64,000 nt of DNA from Aureispira sp. CCB-E (GTDB taxonomy: Bacteria; Bacteroidota; Bacteroidia; Chitinophagales; Saprospiraceae): assembly GCF_031326345.1 (NCBI RefSeq), contig NZ_CP133671.1, positions 2,480,001 through 2,544,000 on the forward strand. The letters are read 5' to 3'. Below the pieces are notes generated by a model. The model was given only the letters and a program-made list of their open reading frames with translations, made no database searches and had not been told where the DNA came from. The translations under genes were made by a program, and so were the position numbers. Positions 56,060 to 64,000 of the stretch are shown piece after piece. The stretch's first letter is position 1; every line of letters begins with the position of its first letter.

Positions 56060-56221
56060 TAAGTAATCGTTCATAAAAATTTATAGGCAAAATAGAATTC
56101 TTTTTGCACTGTTCTTCATCAAAAAATCTCGTTTTAGCCCGCTAAAACTTCAATTCTTTTCTTTGAACAGCACTAAAAACAATTACATTTTTAACTATAC
56201 TTTTTTCTGTCCACTTACTTA
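56060..56221. repeat. MITE-like short element, copy 2
   Basis: Bounded by TAAGTAATCGTTCA at 56060-56073 and TTTTTTCTGTCCACTTACTTA at 56201-56221, the same two ends as 30171-30233. The ends are inverted copies of each other at 15 of 21 positions. The interior is longer than and unlike that of copy 1. It fills much of the 399-nt spacer 55849-56247; the rest shows nothing I can name. Confidence 0.45.
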
Positions 56222-56247
56222 CATTGAAAAATTAAACGATATAGACA

Positions 56248-56661
56248 ATGAAACAGTACATTGCAAATGTTGCTTTAGTTGTAAAAGATTACGACGAAGC
56301 CATTGACTTTTATACAAAAAAACTGAATTTTAAATTACTGGAAGACACCCAATTGTCAGAGACTAAGCGTTGGGTTGTTGTTGCTCCTCCTGGAGCTAAA
56401 GAGTGTTGCCTTTTATTGGCAAAAGCAGCAAAAGCAGAACAAGTAGCTGCTATCGGAAATCAAACTGGTGGTCGAGTTGGCTTCTTTTTGTTTACAGATG
56501 ATTTTTGGAGGGATTACAAAGAAATGCAGGCGAAGGGAATTCATTTTGTACGAGAAGCGGTAGAAGAACCACATGGATGGGTGGCGGTGTTCGAAGATTT
56601 GTATGGCAATTTGTGGGATTTTATACAGCCTAGTCCTCAAAATAAAACTCGTTTGGTTTAA
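56248..56661 (+). CDS. VOC family protein
   Basis: The 137-residue glyoxalase/bleomycin-resistance-fold protein reads NVALVVKDYDEAIDFYTKKLNFKLLED at the start and EEPHGWVAVFEDLYGNLWDFIQ at the end. The usual first-strand metal His is replaced (N-V-A-L-V), so it may be a binding protein rather than a metalloenzyme. The ATG lies 26 nt after a MITE-like element end. Single gene. Confidence 0.85.
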   Translation: MKQYIANVALVVKDYDEAIDFYTKKLNFKLLEDTQLSETKRWVVVAPPGAKECCLLLAKAAKAEQVAAIGNQTGGRVGFFLFTDDFWRDYKEMQAKGIHFVREAVEEPHGWVAVFEDLYGNLWDFIQPSPQNKTRLV

Positions 56662-56825
56662 CCCAGCTCATAAATAAGGACTTGTATAGGAACACCCCAA
56701 CGATACAGTAGTATGAAGTTAATTGTTAGTTACCTATTGAAAAAATAGTATTCTGTCTTTTATCTGGTACGAACGGCATGATTCTAGTTCTAATTTAGAA
56801 TAGAATGGATTAAACCCGTATTGAG

Positions 56826-57560
56826 ATGGAAAAGGAAAATAAAACTATCATAAATAGTCACAGCTCCATACTTAGAAAGGTATTAGCAGTTACTATCCCT
56901 ATATCATTTTTTGGAGTTTCTTTATGGCTAATTGCATGGATTGCTGATGGGCTAATGCTGCGAAATGCCAAAGAAACTCCTAAAAGCAAACGAGCGGTAT
57001 TGGCAATACGAGATAGCGTACCCTCTTACGAGCAATTTGGGACAGAAATTTTTACAGAGCCTTACTTAAATGCGTATTACGACGAATCGTATTATTTTAC
57101 TCAAAAAGGACGTTATGACCAAAAAGAATTGATTCTAGAAAGCCTAGAACGATTGACAAAGGATTATGAGTGTGTGGATATTTTTATTCTAGCGCATACC
57201 AATCCTTATCTATATTGGTTCGAAACTTTGCCTAAAAAATTGCGTAAAAAAATACGATTGGTTTATAATACTGGTTGTAAAAATGCCAATCAAGGAAAAC
57301 GATGGCTAAAATTAGGTGCTCAAGCTTATATTGGTCATAAAGGCAAAACTAGTCTGTCGCCTTTCTTCTATGTTTACTTCTTGAGGCGTTGGGTCAGTGG
57401 TTATCGCCTAGACAGAGCTGTAAAGGAATCGAACAAAATAGCTAGGGACGAAATTAACTTGTTTAAGGATAAATTGCCTGATCCTGGTGAAATGGACTAT
57501 ACCGTACAAACTCATGCCCACCTTTTTGGTGTGCCCACCTTGCAAATTGATGAATTATGA
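56826..57560 (+). CDS. Membrane-anchored protein with caspase/CHAT-like core (tentative)
   Basis: The 244-residue protein has one membrane segment (about 18-42) and then a soluble domain. Its core resembles clan CD proteases: a hydrophobic strand ending in H124 (VDIFILAHTN), another ending in C151 (IRLVYNTGC), then WLKLGAQAYIG, a segment FFYVYFLRRWVSGYRLDRAVKESN, as in CHAT domains where the GA-x-V-x-G strand and an F(Y)..w..G..l..A pattern follow the Cys. This assignment comes from pattern reading only. The gene overlaps the next by 4 nt (ATGA), so the two are translationally coupled. Confidence 0.6.
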   Translation: MEKENKTIINSHSSILRKVLAVTIPISFFGVSLWLIAWIADGLMLRNAKETPKSKRAVLAIRDSVPSYEQFGTEIFTEPYLNAYYDESYYFTQKGRYDQKELILESLERLTKDYECVDIFILAHTNPYLYWFETLPKKLRKKIRLVYNTGCKNANQGKRWLKLGAQAYIGHKGKTSLSPFFYVYFLRRWVSGYRLDRAVKESNKIARDEINLFKDKLPDPGEMDYTVQTHAHLFGVPTLQIDEL

Positions 57561-57898
57561 GGCATAAGGCACTGCTGCATAAAATTTTGAGAAAAACGCC
57601 TTGGGCGTTGCTGTCCTTGCTCATTCAGCTATTCGTTGTATGGGCAGCTTACTATTTGTATATCAATGATTATGGTTATGCTAGTGGTCGTTCTTTTAGT
57701 TACTTTTTATCTTTTAGTTATTTTGTGTTAGGAGTTGCAGGAATATTAGGACTTTGTTGCAGTTTGATTGGAATGAGTTATTCCATATTAACAGAACCTT
57801 GGTACAAAGTTTTGTTTAAACTACTATTTTATGTGCCTTCTTTATTTTTATCTGTAGTGTGGTGTTATCTATGGTTGGTTTTACTAGCTTGGATATAG
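57557..57898 (+). CDS. Small three-segment membrane protein
   Basis: The 113-residue protein has three membrane segments (about 16-36, 50-75, 86-111) and very short loops. It starts inside the stop codon of the caspase/CHAT-like gene (ATGA overlap), so it is made with it and may be its membrane partner. No family is recognised. Confidence 0.65.
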   Translation: MRHKALLHKILRKTPWALLSLLIQLFVVWAAYYLYINDYGYASGRSFSYFLSFSYFVLGVAGILGLCCSLIGMSYSILTEPWYKVLFKLLFYVPSLFLSVVWCYLWLVLLAWI

Positions 57899-57938
57899 GG
57901 ATATAATTTAGTTTTGTAGGATGATTCTTATATAGAGC

Positions 57939-57991
57939 AAAAAAGGAGTGATCGTTCGGCACTAAAATACACGAACTACCACACCTTTTTT
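57939..57991. terminator. Imperfect bidirectional hairpin between convergent genes
   Basis: AAAAAAGG (57939-57946) pairs with CCTTTTTT (57984-57991), and GTG with CAC further in after one mismatch. The inner part pairs GTTCG with CGAAC. A- and T-tracts flank the stem, so it can end transcripts from either side. Confidence 0.65.
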
Positions 57992-58007
57992 ATCGCTTCA
58001 TTAGCTG

Positions 58008-59933
58008 TTAGTTGGATACACCAGACAAATGTTCTTCAAATACAAAATCAAATTTCAAATCAGGATTATGTACTAAGCTACTCTTAAACAAATCAACCTC
58101 ATTTTGATTGAATCGAATGTCAAGCTTTCCTTCTGTATTGGTATAACAAAGTAGTTTAAGCAAGAAATTTCCTTTAACCACAACATCTTTTTCTTTTACC
58201 TTATGGCTATTAGATGAGGATTGAGTGCTTTTTTTAGCAGTTATTTTCTCTTCGTATTCATTAATTACTTTTTCGTAATTTTCTTGTGCTTTTTCAAGGT
58301 CTTTATCTTCTACTTTTAGCGCTATAGTAGTTTCGCCAGAAGAAGAACTGCTGCCTTTTCCAACGCCACCATTGCCAACAATGACACCCTTTGCATCAAC
58401 TTCTAATTTAAGTGCTAACATAACCTTTGTTTTTACTTCATTGGTTAATGCGGTGCTGAATTCGACAGACCTTGAGTCAATTTCAGAGAGAACCAGTTTC
58501 CAACCTTTGTGTAACTGAACAAGTAGCTCTTTAAGTTCAGTTTTGGTGGTTGTAATAGTTTTTGGAGAAGCATCCTTCTTTTTGAACATGTCGTAAAGTT
58601 GCAAAATTTTGTTATTGACTGTCAGCAAAGTGTTGATGCGTCCAATAGGCAAAATTTTAATGATCTTACGCAAATAGTTCATTTTTTTAGGAATCGGTAG
58701 AATGTTGAGAATATTCTTGATTTTATCAATCTTACGCAAGACCTTTACCCATCTAGGCTCTTCGGTGCCCTTGGTTGGCGTTTCAACAGAAGTTACTACT
58801 TCTTTTTGTTTAATATCTAAGGTGGTATCGTGCAATACCGTAATTTCACGAATAAAGTTTTGAGTAACAGTTAGTGCATTAGAGTATTCTGTCGAAAATT
58901 TATGTTGAAAATCAGCTTTGGTACTACCATCCAATTTGGCTTTTACACTGGCTCCCAATCCAAAATTAAGTCCCCATTTGCTTTGCTTGGTTTTGCTACT
59001 ACGTTTATCTTTTACATCATTATAACTTTTGTGCATAAATTCCTGCATAATCTTAAACGATTCTTTGCGTTCCTCTTCCCATTCTTCTGTTTCGGTAGTG
59101 CTAAAAACGTGTGTAGCACTTTTAGATTTTTCACTGGTCAAGTCCAACTCATCCATAGCAAGCGCAAAGTCAGATTCTATCGAAAAGAAGCCTTCTTTCT
59201 TATTGTATTGCGTAGTATTTTTGATGATAATATCATCAATGAACGACTCTCTTAGAATTTTGTCGGTATTGTCATTAATCAAATACCAATGCCCTTCCTT
59301 GTCTTTTTGAAAATTGAATTTATATTTCAAGTTGGCAACCGTCTTAATACCATGTAGCGTACGAGTAACAGCAAGCTTAAAGTAGCGCTCTGTTTGATCA
59401 TAAACAATATCATTAAAGAGAATTTTCCAATCGGTATCTACCTTTTTAATTACCTCTTCAATATGTTGTAAATGATCTTGATATTTGCCAATAATCTCTT
59501 TGCTTTTTGTAATCTTATCTTTGGAATTTTTGAATGCCAACTGGCGATTTTCGGAAATTTTCTTTTTCTCTTCAACTAGAGCTTGATAAGAAGTATTAAA
59601 ACTATAAATCACGCCGTCCAATAGGCTATATTGAGGTTCTAACTCTTTAAGAGTCTCCATTTTTTGTCGAGAATGCTGCATATTAGCAAGACTATTCAAC
59701 AACTGCCCAAAGATTTTTTCAGATTTTTCGAAGGCTTGTTTTGTTTCCGTAATCAGTTGTTTATGCTCTTTGATAGCCTCTACAAAAGCACTGCGATTGG
59801 ATTTTTTGTAGCAAACCTCACGAACCATCTTGAATACCTTTTCTTGAGGATAATCGGTAATTTTTCCACCACCTAAGTTTTTAATAACTAATTTCTTAAC
59901 TTCCTCGATGTTTAAATTTATAATTGGTAACAT
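58008..59933 (-). CDS. Unknown large protein, coiled-coil plus beta-rich (second gene of an operon)
   Basis: From ATG 59933 the product is 641 residues; a TTG two codons upstream is possible. No signal peptide or clear membrane helix. Residues about 60-185 are coiled coil (KLKELEPQ region, KDKITKSKEIIGKYQDHLQ). Residues 200-380 are strand-rich with an alternating polar/nonpolar stretch (GASVKAKLDGSTKADFQHKF) that would suit an amphipathic hairpin. A Ser/Gly-rich loop (GVGKGSSSSSGE) precedes another helix, and the C-terminus is mixed. No family is recognised. It begins 10 nt after the stop of the 59943 gene, so the two are one operon and probably act together. Confidence 0.65.
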   Translation of the reverse strand: MLPIINLNIEEVKKLVIKNLGGGKITDYPQEKVFKMVREVCYKKSNRSAFVEAIKEHKQLITETKQAFEKSEKIFGQLLNSLANMQHSRQKMETLKELEPQYSLLDGVIYSFNTSYQALVEEKKKISENRQLAFKNSKDKITKSKEIIGKYQDHLQHIEEVIKKVDTDWKILFNDIVYDQTERYFKLAVTRTLHGIKTVANLKYKFNFQKDKEGHWYLINDNTDKILRESFIDDIIIKNTTQYNKKEGFFSIESDFALAMDELDLTSEKSKSATHVFSTTETEEWEEERKESFKIMQEFMHKSYNDVKDKRSSKTKQSKWGLNFGLGASVKAKLDGSTKADFQHKFSTEYSNALTVTQNFIREITVLHDTTLDIKQKEVVTSVETPTKGTEEPRWVKVLRKIDKIKNILNILPIPKKMNYLRKIIKILPIGRINTLLTVNNKILQLYDMFKKKDASPKTITTTKTELKELLVQLHKGWKLVLSEIDSRSVEFSTALTNEVKTKVMLALKLEVDAKGVIVGNGGVGKGSSSSSGETTIALKVEDKDLEKAQENYEKVINEYEEKITAKKSTQSSSNSHKVKEKDVVVKGNFLLKLLCYTNTEGKLDIRFNQNEVDLFKSSLVHNPDLKFDFVFEEHLSGVSN

Positions 59934-59942
59934 GATCAAATG

Positions 59943-60950
59943 TTATTTTGTAGCGTTTAGTGTTTCGTAAATGGCTTTTAGACGTTTTAAATCGGCTTGA
60001 AATTGATTGTGATTGTTGTTGAACTCACCCTCAATGGCTAGTTTAGTTTTTTCAATCCCTTGATCTTTCAACTCGGATTTCAGCTCCTTTTTTAAATCTT
60101 TGTCTTCTTCTTTATCTAAATCCAGATTGTTGAGATAATCTCTAATCTCTTGAATATCTTTATTAAATTTAGCAGCTAGCTTTTTGACCTGTTCTGCTGC
60201 TTTGTCAATGGTGTAGTCGACTCCTTGTGCTAGTTTTCTATCAACATCCTTTTCAATGTCTTTAAGAATAGAGCGTACTTTTTTAGGTCGAATTGTGTTT
60301 GCCTTTAGTTTTGCTACCAGTTCTTTTAGTTCTGTTGCAATACTTTGCGCATTAGCTTTTAGAGTATTTTGAAGGTTTTCTAAAGCAATTTTTTCTGTTT
60401 GTAAAGCCTCCTTCTCAATAGTGTTGTCATAGTCGTTGGTCTCAGAGGTGTAGTCGTTAACTTCGTCTAACTGAATGTCCTCATCGCTAGTTGTATTGGT
60501 ATCTTCCGAATTTTCAGATTTGGGATCTACATTTCCAGTAGCATCCACAAAACGCAACTGAAGTTTAGCCAAAGGAACAACCTCTTTAAAGCTTTTTCGA
60601 ATTTTTTTGAATTGTTTTTTTGTTTTTCCTTTTTCACAATAAATAAACAGCTCGATATGATTTCCATTTTCAGCTGGAGCGGCATAACATAATCCACTAA
60701 CAGATTGTTTGCTTTGATCTGCAACGGATTTTTTAACATATGACCTCCAACCAGTTAAACGACCAAAGACCATTAAGCAATAGGTTTTGTCTGGACTATC
60801 ATTGTATTGAGCATTCAGGTCAAAATAAAAGGAAACAGCATTCTCAAAGTTATTGGCAACTTTTGATAATTTTTTAACCTGTTTTAAAAAATTACCCTTA
60901 AAAAAACTAAAGGAGCGTTCTTCTTGAGGCGATTTAAAAATTGGTTTCAT
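59943..60950 (-). CDS. Unknown protein with globular head and coiled-coil tail (first gene of an operon)
   Basis: From ATG 60950 the product is 335 residues; a frame from 60989 adds 13 residues that look like leader. The N-terminal 140 residues are a compact domain (YCLMVFGRLTGWRSYVKK, GNHIELFIYCEKGKTKKQ, PLAKLQLRFVDATG). Then comes an acidic linker (about 140-185) and a long helical, coiled-coil region to the end (KELVAKLKANTIRPKKVRSI, KKLAAKFNKDIQEIRDYL). No signal peptide. The function is unknown. It is followed within 10 nt by the 58008 gene. Confidence 0.65.
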   Translation of the reverse strand: MKPIFKSPQEERSFSFFKGNFLKQVKKLSKVANNFENAVSFYFDLNAQYNDSPDKTYCLMVFGRLTGWRSYVKKSVADQSKQSVSGLCYAAPAENGNHIELFIYCEKGKTKKQFKKIRKSFKEVVPLAKLQLRFVDATGNVDPKSENSEDTNTTSDEDIQLDEVNDYTSETNDYDNTIEKEALQTEKIALENLQNTLKANAQSIATELKELVAKLKANTIRPKKVRSILKDIEKDVDRKLAQGVDYTIDKAAEQVKKLAAKFNKDIQEIRDYLNNLDLDKEEDKDLKKELKSELKDQGIEKTKLAIEGEFNNNHNQFQADLKRLKAIYETLNATK

Positions 60951-61464
60951 AAGATAGGTTTGATTAAATTTTAATAAAACAAGCTGCAATATGGAGGAAA
61001 GACCTATTGATGCCCTATGCCTATATTACAAGCTTATTTAGCTCACTGAATAAAAGACAATATCCTTTAAACAGTGTTGTTTATAAGTTAACTGGATATG
61101 TGCAGTTGATGTTAATATCTCAACTACATAATCTATTTCTAGTATCAAAGAGCAAATATAAATGAATTAATCATTTAAGTCAAATAGAAAAAACAAATTA
61201 GTGATAATCCTAGCCCCTCAAATTTTACTAAAAAAAGAATTGCAAGCCAATATAATTAAATGTTTTTCTATGCTATTGTATTGATAAACAGAGCTAGATC
61301 TGTTTTTAGAGAATGATTTTTTTGTGATAAAAAAGATAGGTGCAAATAGCTTGAAATTAGGAAGAAAAAATAACCTTTTAACATTTTTTGAAAGACAAGG
61401 AGAGGTGTATTGGTCCAATGACGAGATTATAGACCATAGAAAGCAAGACTGTAAAAAACTTATT
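60951..61464. other. 514-nt spacer upstream of the unknown operon
   Basis: AT-rich, no convincing gene, repeat or strong hairpin. A plus-strand 70-codon frame (61324-61536) begins at GTG and runs into the 3' end of the opposite-strand gene; I do not count it. The operon's promoter should lie here but is not obvious. Confidence 0.45.
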
Positions 61465-61881
61465 TTACTGCTTTTTAGCAGCCAAGTGTTCCAACAACCA
61501 TTTGATGGCAGCCTCTTTGTCTCTGAATACTTTTGATGGTTCTGGCGTTTCATTTCGCAATGTTAAGACTCGGCTTCTCATTGTTAATAGTAAATTACCA
61601 ATGATTTGAGAGGAAAAAGAATGGGTTAACATGGCAACAGCAACAACTTCTACATCTCGATTGGAGGCATATCCTTTTATGATACTTTTTTTTACATAAA
61701 AAGAAGGCATATGCATGAGCGCAGCTTTGGGGGCATTGGTAGAATGATGGACTTCATTAGTTGCAGCGATGACTTCGGGAACGCCTTCTAAGCTTAATTC
61801 TGTAATATCGTCATTGACTTTTGTTTCAACAATATTATCAGGACGAAGTGTAACGGTGATTTCTTTTGTTTTGCGTTGCAT
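61465..61881 (-). CDS. STAS/SpoIIAA-like small protein
   Basis: The 138-residue protein resembles the STAS/SEC14-like regulators of Bacteroidota: VTLRPDNIVETKVNDDITEL, a helix, APKAALMHMPSFYVKK, VEVVAVAMLTHSFSSQIIGNLLL and the C-terminal EAAIKWLLEHL. Family members may bind partner proteins or lipids. The usual phospho-Ser of true anti-anti-sigma factors is not evident. It lies downstream of a lipoprotein gene, 29 nt away on the same strand. Confidence 0.7.
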   Translation of the reverse strand: MQRKTKEITVTLRPDNIVETKVNDDITELSLEGVPEVIAATNEVHHSTNAPKAALMHMPSFYVKKSIIKGYASNRDVEVVAVAMLTHSFSSQIIGNLLLTMRSRVLTLRNETPEPSKVFRDKEAAIKWLLEHLAAKKQ

Positions 61882-61890
61882 TTTTTTCTA

Positions 61891-61912
61891 TTTTTCTCTG
61901 CCCACTTACTTA
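61891..61912. repeat. Solo right end of the MITE-like element
   Basis: TTTTTCTCTGCCCACTTACT plus TA matches the right ends of the elements at 30213-30233 and 56201-56221. It overlaps the stop codon of the 61910 gene. No matching left end is found within 200 nt. Confidence 0.45.
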
Positions 61913-62404
61913 TTTTTTCAATTGACCACTATTTTTAATAGAACTGATAATATCATGGTACTGGTGCAGCATTTCGGGAGAAGTTTCAGCTTCTTTGTAA
62001 GTGATTGAAATTAAAACCAGTACATTTTTTTTTCGATTGAGCCAGAATTCCCAAAGAAACTCACCTTCTTTAGAAGTTTCTTTGCAGGTTTGTTTCCAGA
62101 CATTTTCCCTAATCTTAACAGGTTCACTAGTTGGTTCGTAGCGTTCAGTAAACATATTTAGTGTACTGACCATAATTTCATCTGTGACACCTTGTGCAAA
62201 GTAATAACTAGCTACAGTCATTGCGGAGCTGTTGTCGCCAGGGTTGATATTTAAGATATTCTTTTCGTAGGTCTGTTGAAGGGTTTCTGGGTATTCCAAA
62301 GAATAAAAACCATTGGCACTTTTAAACTCCTTTTTGACAACTTCGGATGCACAACTACTTATAAAAAAACAAAAAATAAAAAGGAATTTAAAATATTGGA
62401 ACAT
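61910..62404 (-). CDS. Lipoprotein of unknown function
   Basis: The 164-residue protein has a lipobox ISSC after a short hydrophobic signal. The mature part reads FKSANGFYSLEYPETLQQ, then strands and WEFWLNRKKNVLVLISITY, ending with a helix (MLHQYHDIISSIKN). This layout resembles PsbP-like/DUF-type small beta-sandwich lipoproteins; no exact family can be named. It is followed by the STAS-like gene on the same strand, and its last codon lies inside a MITE-like end. Confidence 0.65.
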   Translation of the reverse strand: MFQYFKFLFIFCFFISSCASEVVKKEFKSANGFYSLEYPETLQQTYEKNILNINPGDNSSAMTVASYYFAQGVTDEIMVSTLNMFTERYEPTSEPVKIRENVWKQTCKETSKEGEFLWEFWLNRKKNVLVLISITYKEAETSPEMLHQYHDIISSIKNSGQLKK

Positions 62405-62498
62405 AATAAAATATTAAAAATGGTATCTAAAAAATAAGTATGTCATTGTAGCATTTTGTAGCTGTTTGATTTTTTGTCCAAACAACTACAAAATAATG

Positions 62499-64000
62499 TT
62501 ATTCAAAACGTTTGCTTAATTCTACCAAATCCATAGAAATAAACGTTTTATGTCCATTGGGACCAACATAAGGAACTTGACAGGCAAATAACTCATTAAT
62601 TAATTGTTGCATTTCAACAGGCTCTAATGGTTTACCTGCTTTGATAGAAGCTTGATAGGCGAGAGAACGTGCAATATTATCATAAAGATCAATTTTTAGA
62701 TCAATATTTTGCTTGAACTGTTCAATCAATTTGGTAATAATGGTTTGTTCATTTTGTTGGCTTAGCTCACTAGGCAAGCCGTGAACAATAAAGCTATTGG
62801 TACCAAACTCTTTAATATCTAAGCCCAACTCATTTAATTGTGGCAGCAAATCTTTAAGCAAGGTAGCATCAGATACCGAAAGCTCTACAGTTTGCGGAAA
62901 TAGAAGTTTTTGAGTGGTAGCTCGTTTGTTTTCAAATTGATATAAATAGCGTTCGTACATGATGCGCTGATGTGCTGTATGTTGGTCTATCAGCAAGAAA
63001 CCAGACTTAATAGGACTGACAATATAGCGATTGTGCAATTGATATAAATGCTTGGTTGTGGCACTATCTACTGCTTGTTTAGTAGGGGGAGGTGTCGCAG
63101 AGGCTTTGCTAGAGAAAGTCATTTCTTGCGAGTTATCGTTGTCCTCGTGTCGTTCCTCGTCCCCAATAGCAGAAGAAAAGAGTGTTTGTTCCTCTTGTTC
63201 TAATTTTTGTCCTTGTTCCAGGGCCTCATTCTCGATATTTTCATACAGTTTCTCCCAATTTTGCAAATTGGAGAGTTCTGTTTCTGATTTTTGACGCTTG
63301 TGTTGCGTTGAAAAAGGCTGTTTGGAGGCACTCATTTTAGAACTAAATGTTTGTCCTTCTTGTGCCTCTTTTTTCGAAAAATTAAGATTTAATGCTGTTA
63401 GATCTAGGTTAGCATCGTCTAAGTGCTGCGAAATACCACTTTCTACTTCAAAGTCAAGGGTTGGAGTAATGCTGTTTTGAGCCAAGGCATGGCGAGCGGT
63501 AACTCTCAAATAATTGTAAACCAAACGTTCGTCTTCAAACTTGATTTCTTGTTTGGTAGGATGAACATTAACATCAATTTTCGCAGGGTCAATTTCAAAA
63601 AAAACGACATACAAAGGATAGACTTTTTCAGGCAACAAATCCTCGTAAGCACTTAAAATAGCATGATTTAGATAACCACTTTTGATGTATCGATTATTGA
63701 CAAAGAAAAACTGGTCCCCTCTAGTTTTTTTAGCCGCATCGGGTTTCCCAATATAGCCTTTGATTTTGATAATATCGGTATCTTCTTGGATTGGAATTAA
63801 GTTCTTATTGACCTTGTTGCCCAAAATACCGACAATACGTTGTCGCAAATTGGAAATAGGAAGGTGGTATAACTTAGCAGAGTTATGATGCAAAGAAAAG
63901 AAAATATCAGGATGAGCTAAGGCCACGTGCTGAAACTCATCGATAATATGTCGCATCTCAACCGTATCAGACTTTAAAAAGTTACGACGAGCAGGGACGT
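62499..64000 (-). CDS. mutL: DNA mismatch repair protein MutL (5' part beyond window)
   Basis: The frame is open to the window edge and reads VPARRNFLKSDTVEMRHIID, so the ATPase domain continues outside. Visible parts are the end of the GHKL/transducer domain (RGDQFFFVNNRYIKSGYLNHAI, DVNVHPTKQEIKFEDE), a variable linker and the C-terminal dimerisation domain (FLLIDQHTAHQRIMYERYL to VGPNGHKTFISMDLVELSKRFE). MutL couples MutS mismatch recognition to strand removal. The usual endonuclease motif DQHA-x2-E-x4-E reads DQHT-AH-Q-RIMY-E here, so nicking activity is doubtful. Confidence 0.95.
   Translation of the reverse strand, partial: VPARRNFLKSDTVEMRHIIDEFQHVALAHPDIFFSLHHNSAKLYHLPISNLRQRIVGILGNKVNKNLIPIQEDTDIIKIKGYIGKPDAAKKTRGDQFFFVNNRYIKSGYLNHAILSAYEDLLPEKVYPLYVVFFEIDPAKIDVNVHPTKQEIKFEDERLVYNYLRVTARHALAQNSITPTLDFEVESGISQHLDDANLDLTALNLNFSKKEAQEGQTFSSKMSASKQPFSTQHKRQKSETELSNLQNWEKLYENIENEALEQGQKLEQEEQTLFSSAIGDEERHEDNDNSQEMTFSSKASATPPPTKQAVDSATTKHLYQLHNRYIVSPIKSGFLLIDQHTAHQRIMYERYLYQFENKRATTQKLLFPQTVELSVSDATLLKDLLPQLNELGLDIKEFGTNSFIVHGLPSELSQQNEQTIITKLIEQFKQNIDLKIDLYDNIARSLAYQASIKAGKPLEPVEMQQLINELFACQVPYVGPNGHKTFISMDLVELSKRFE

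Noticed and set aside
61324-61536. Plus-strand frame of 70 codons
   Set aside because: Begins at GTG, overlaps the 3' end of the STAS-like gene on the other strand and resembles nothing known. A gene remnant cannot be excluded.

Overview
The window is AT-rich chromosomal DNA of a Bacteroidota bacterium, most likely a member of the Saprospiria (an Aureispira/Saprospira-like organism). That placement is inference. It rests on a giant SprB-repeat protein with a type IX secretion (T9SS, type B) C-terminal domain followed by a PorP/SprF-type gene, on a SusC/CirA-style TonB receptor with an N-terminal carboxypeptidase-regulatory domain, on DUF2480-type and DUF4834-like proteins, and on TTTG / TAnnTTTG promoter elements without clear Shine-Dalgarno sequences. 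I see no rRNA, tRNA, CRISPR array, complete insertion sequence or prophage.

Layout. 1-7.7 kb: end of a SAM methyltransferase gene, a TonB-dependent receptor, a small outer-membrane or lipoprotein gene, lipA, hisS (convergent with lipA, with a strong terminator between) and a small unknown gene. 8-30.2 kb: one 20.9-kb gene for a secreted protein of 6,978 residues (N-terminal module, Ig/PKD-like domains, a beta-helix carrying a long glycine-rich insert, about 66 SprB repeats, gliding-motility C-terminal domain), followed by its likely outer-membrane partner of the PorP/SprF family. 30.3-34.5 kb: a membrane protein and a Dna2-like nuclease-helicase. 35-45.3 kb: secreted alpha/beta hydrolase, M23 peptidase lipoprotein, a TPR histidine kinase/LytTR regulator pair, an outer-membrane protein/lipoprotein pair, a Schlafen-type AlbA_2 protein and an MltD-like transglycosylase. 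45.4-57.9 kb: mostly single housekeeping or stress genes (DUF2480, PP2C phosphatase, hydrolase, exonuclease III, thioesterase, two VOC proteins, AlkD-like protein, TetR/oxidoreductase divergent pair, caspase/CHAT-like membrane protein). 58-64 kb: a two-gene operon of unknown function, a STAS/SpoIIAA-like protein, a lipoprotein and the 3' part of mutL, which runs off the window.

The most striking content is the giant adhesin-like protein. Its repeats fall into three cysteine classes in which two optional cysteine pairs covary without exception in my hand reading and never occur together. From about 18.6 to 24.6 kb the repeats alternate between two types with a period near 492 bp. A 425-bp block is duplicated 942 bp downstream with only four differences, all synonymous. 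Outside genes there are two apparent families of short dispersed repeats: one built around ACTTCGTG / GTAGCAGC in at least six spacers, and one MITE-like with TAAGTAA...TTACTTA ends.
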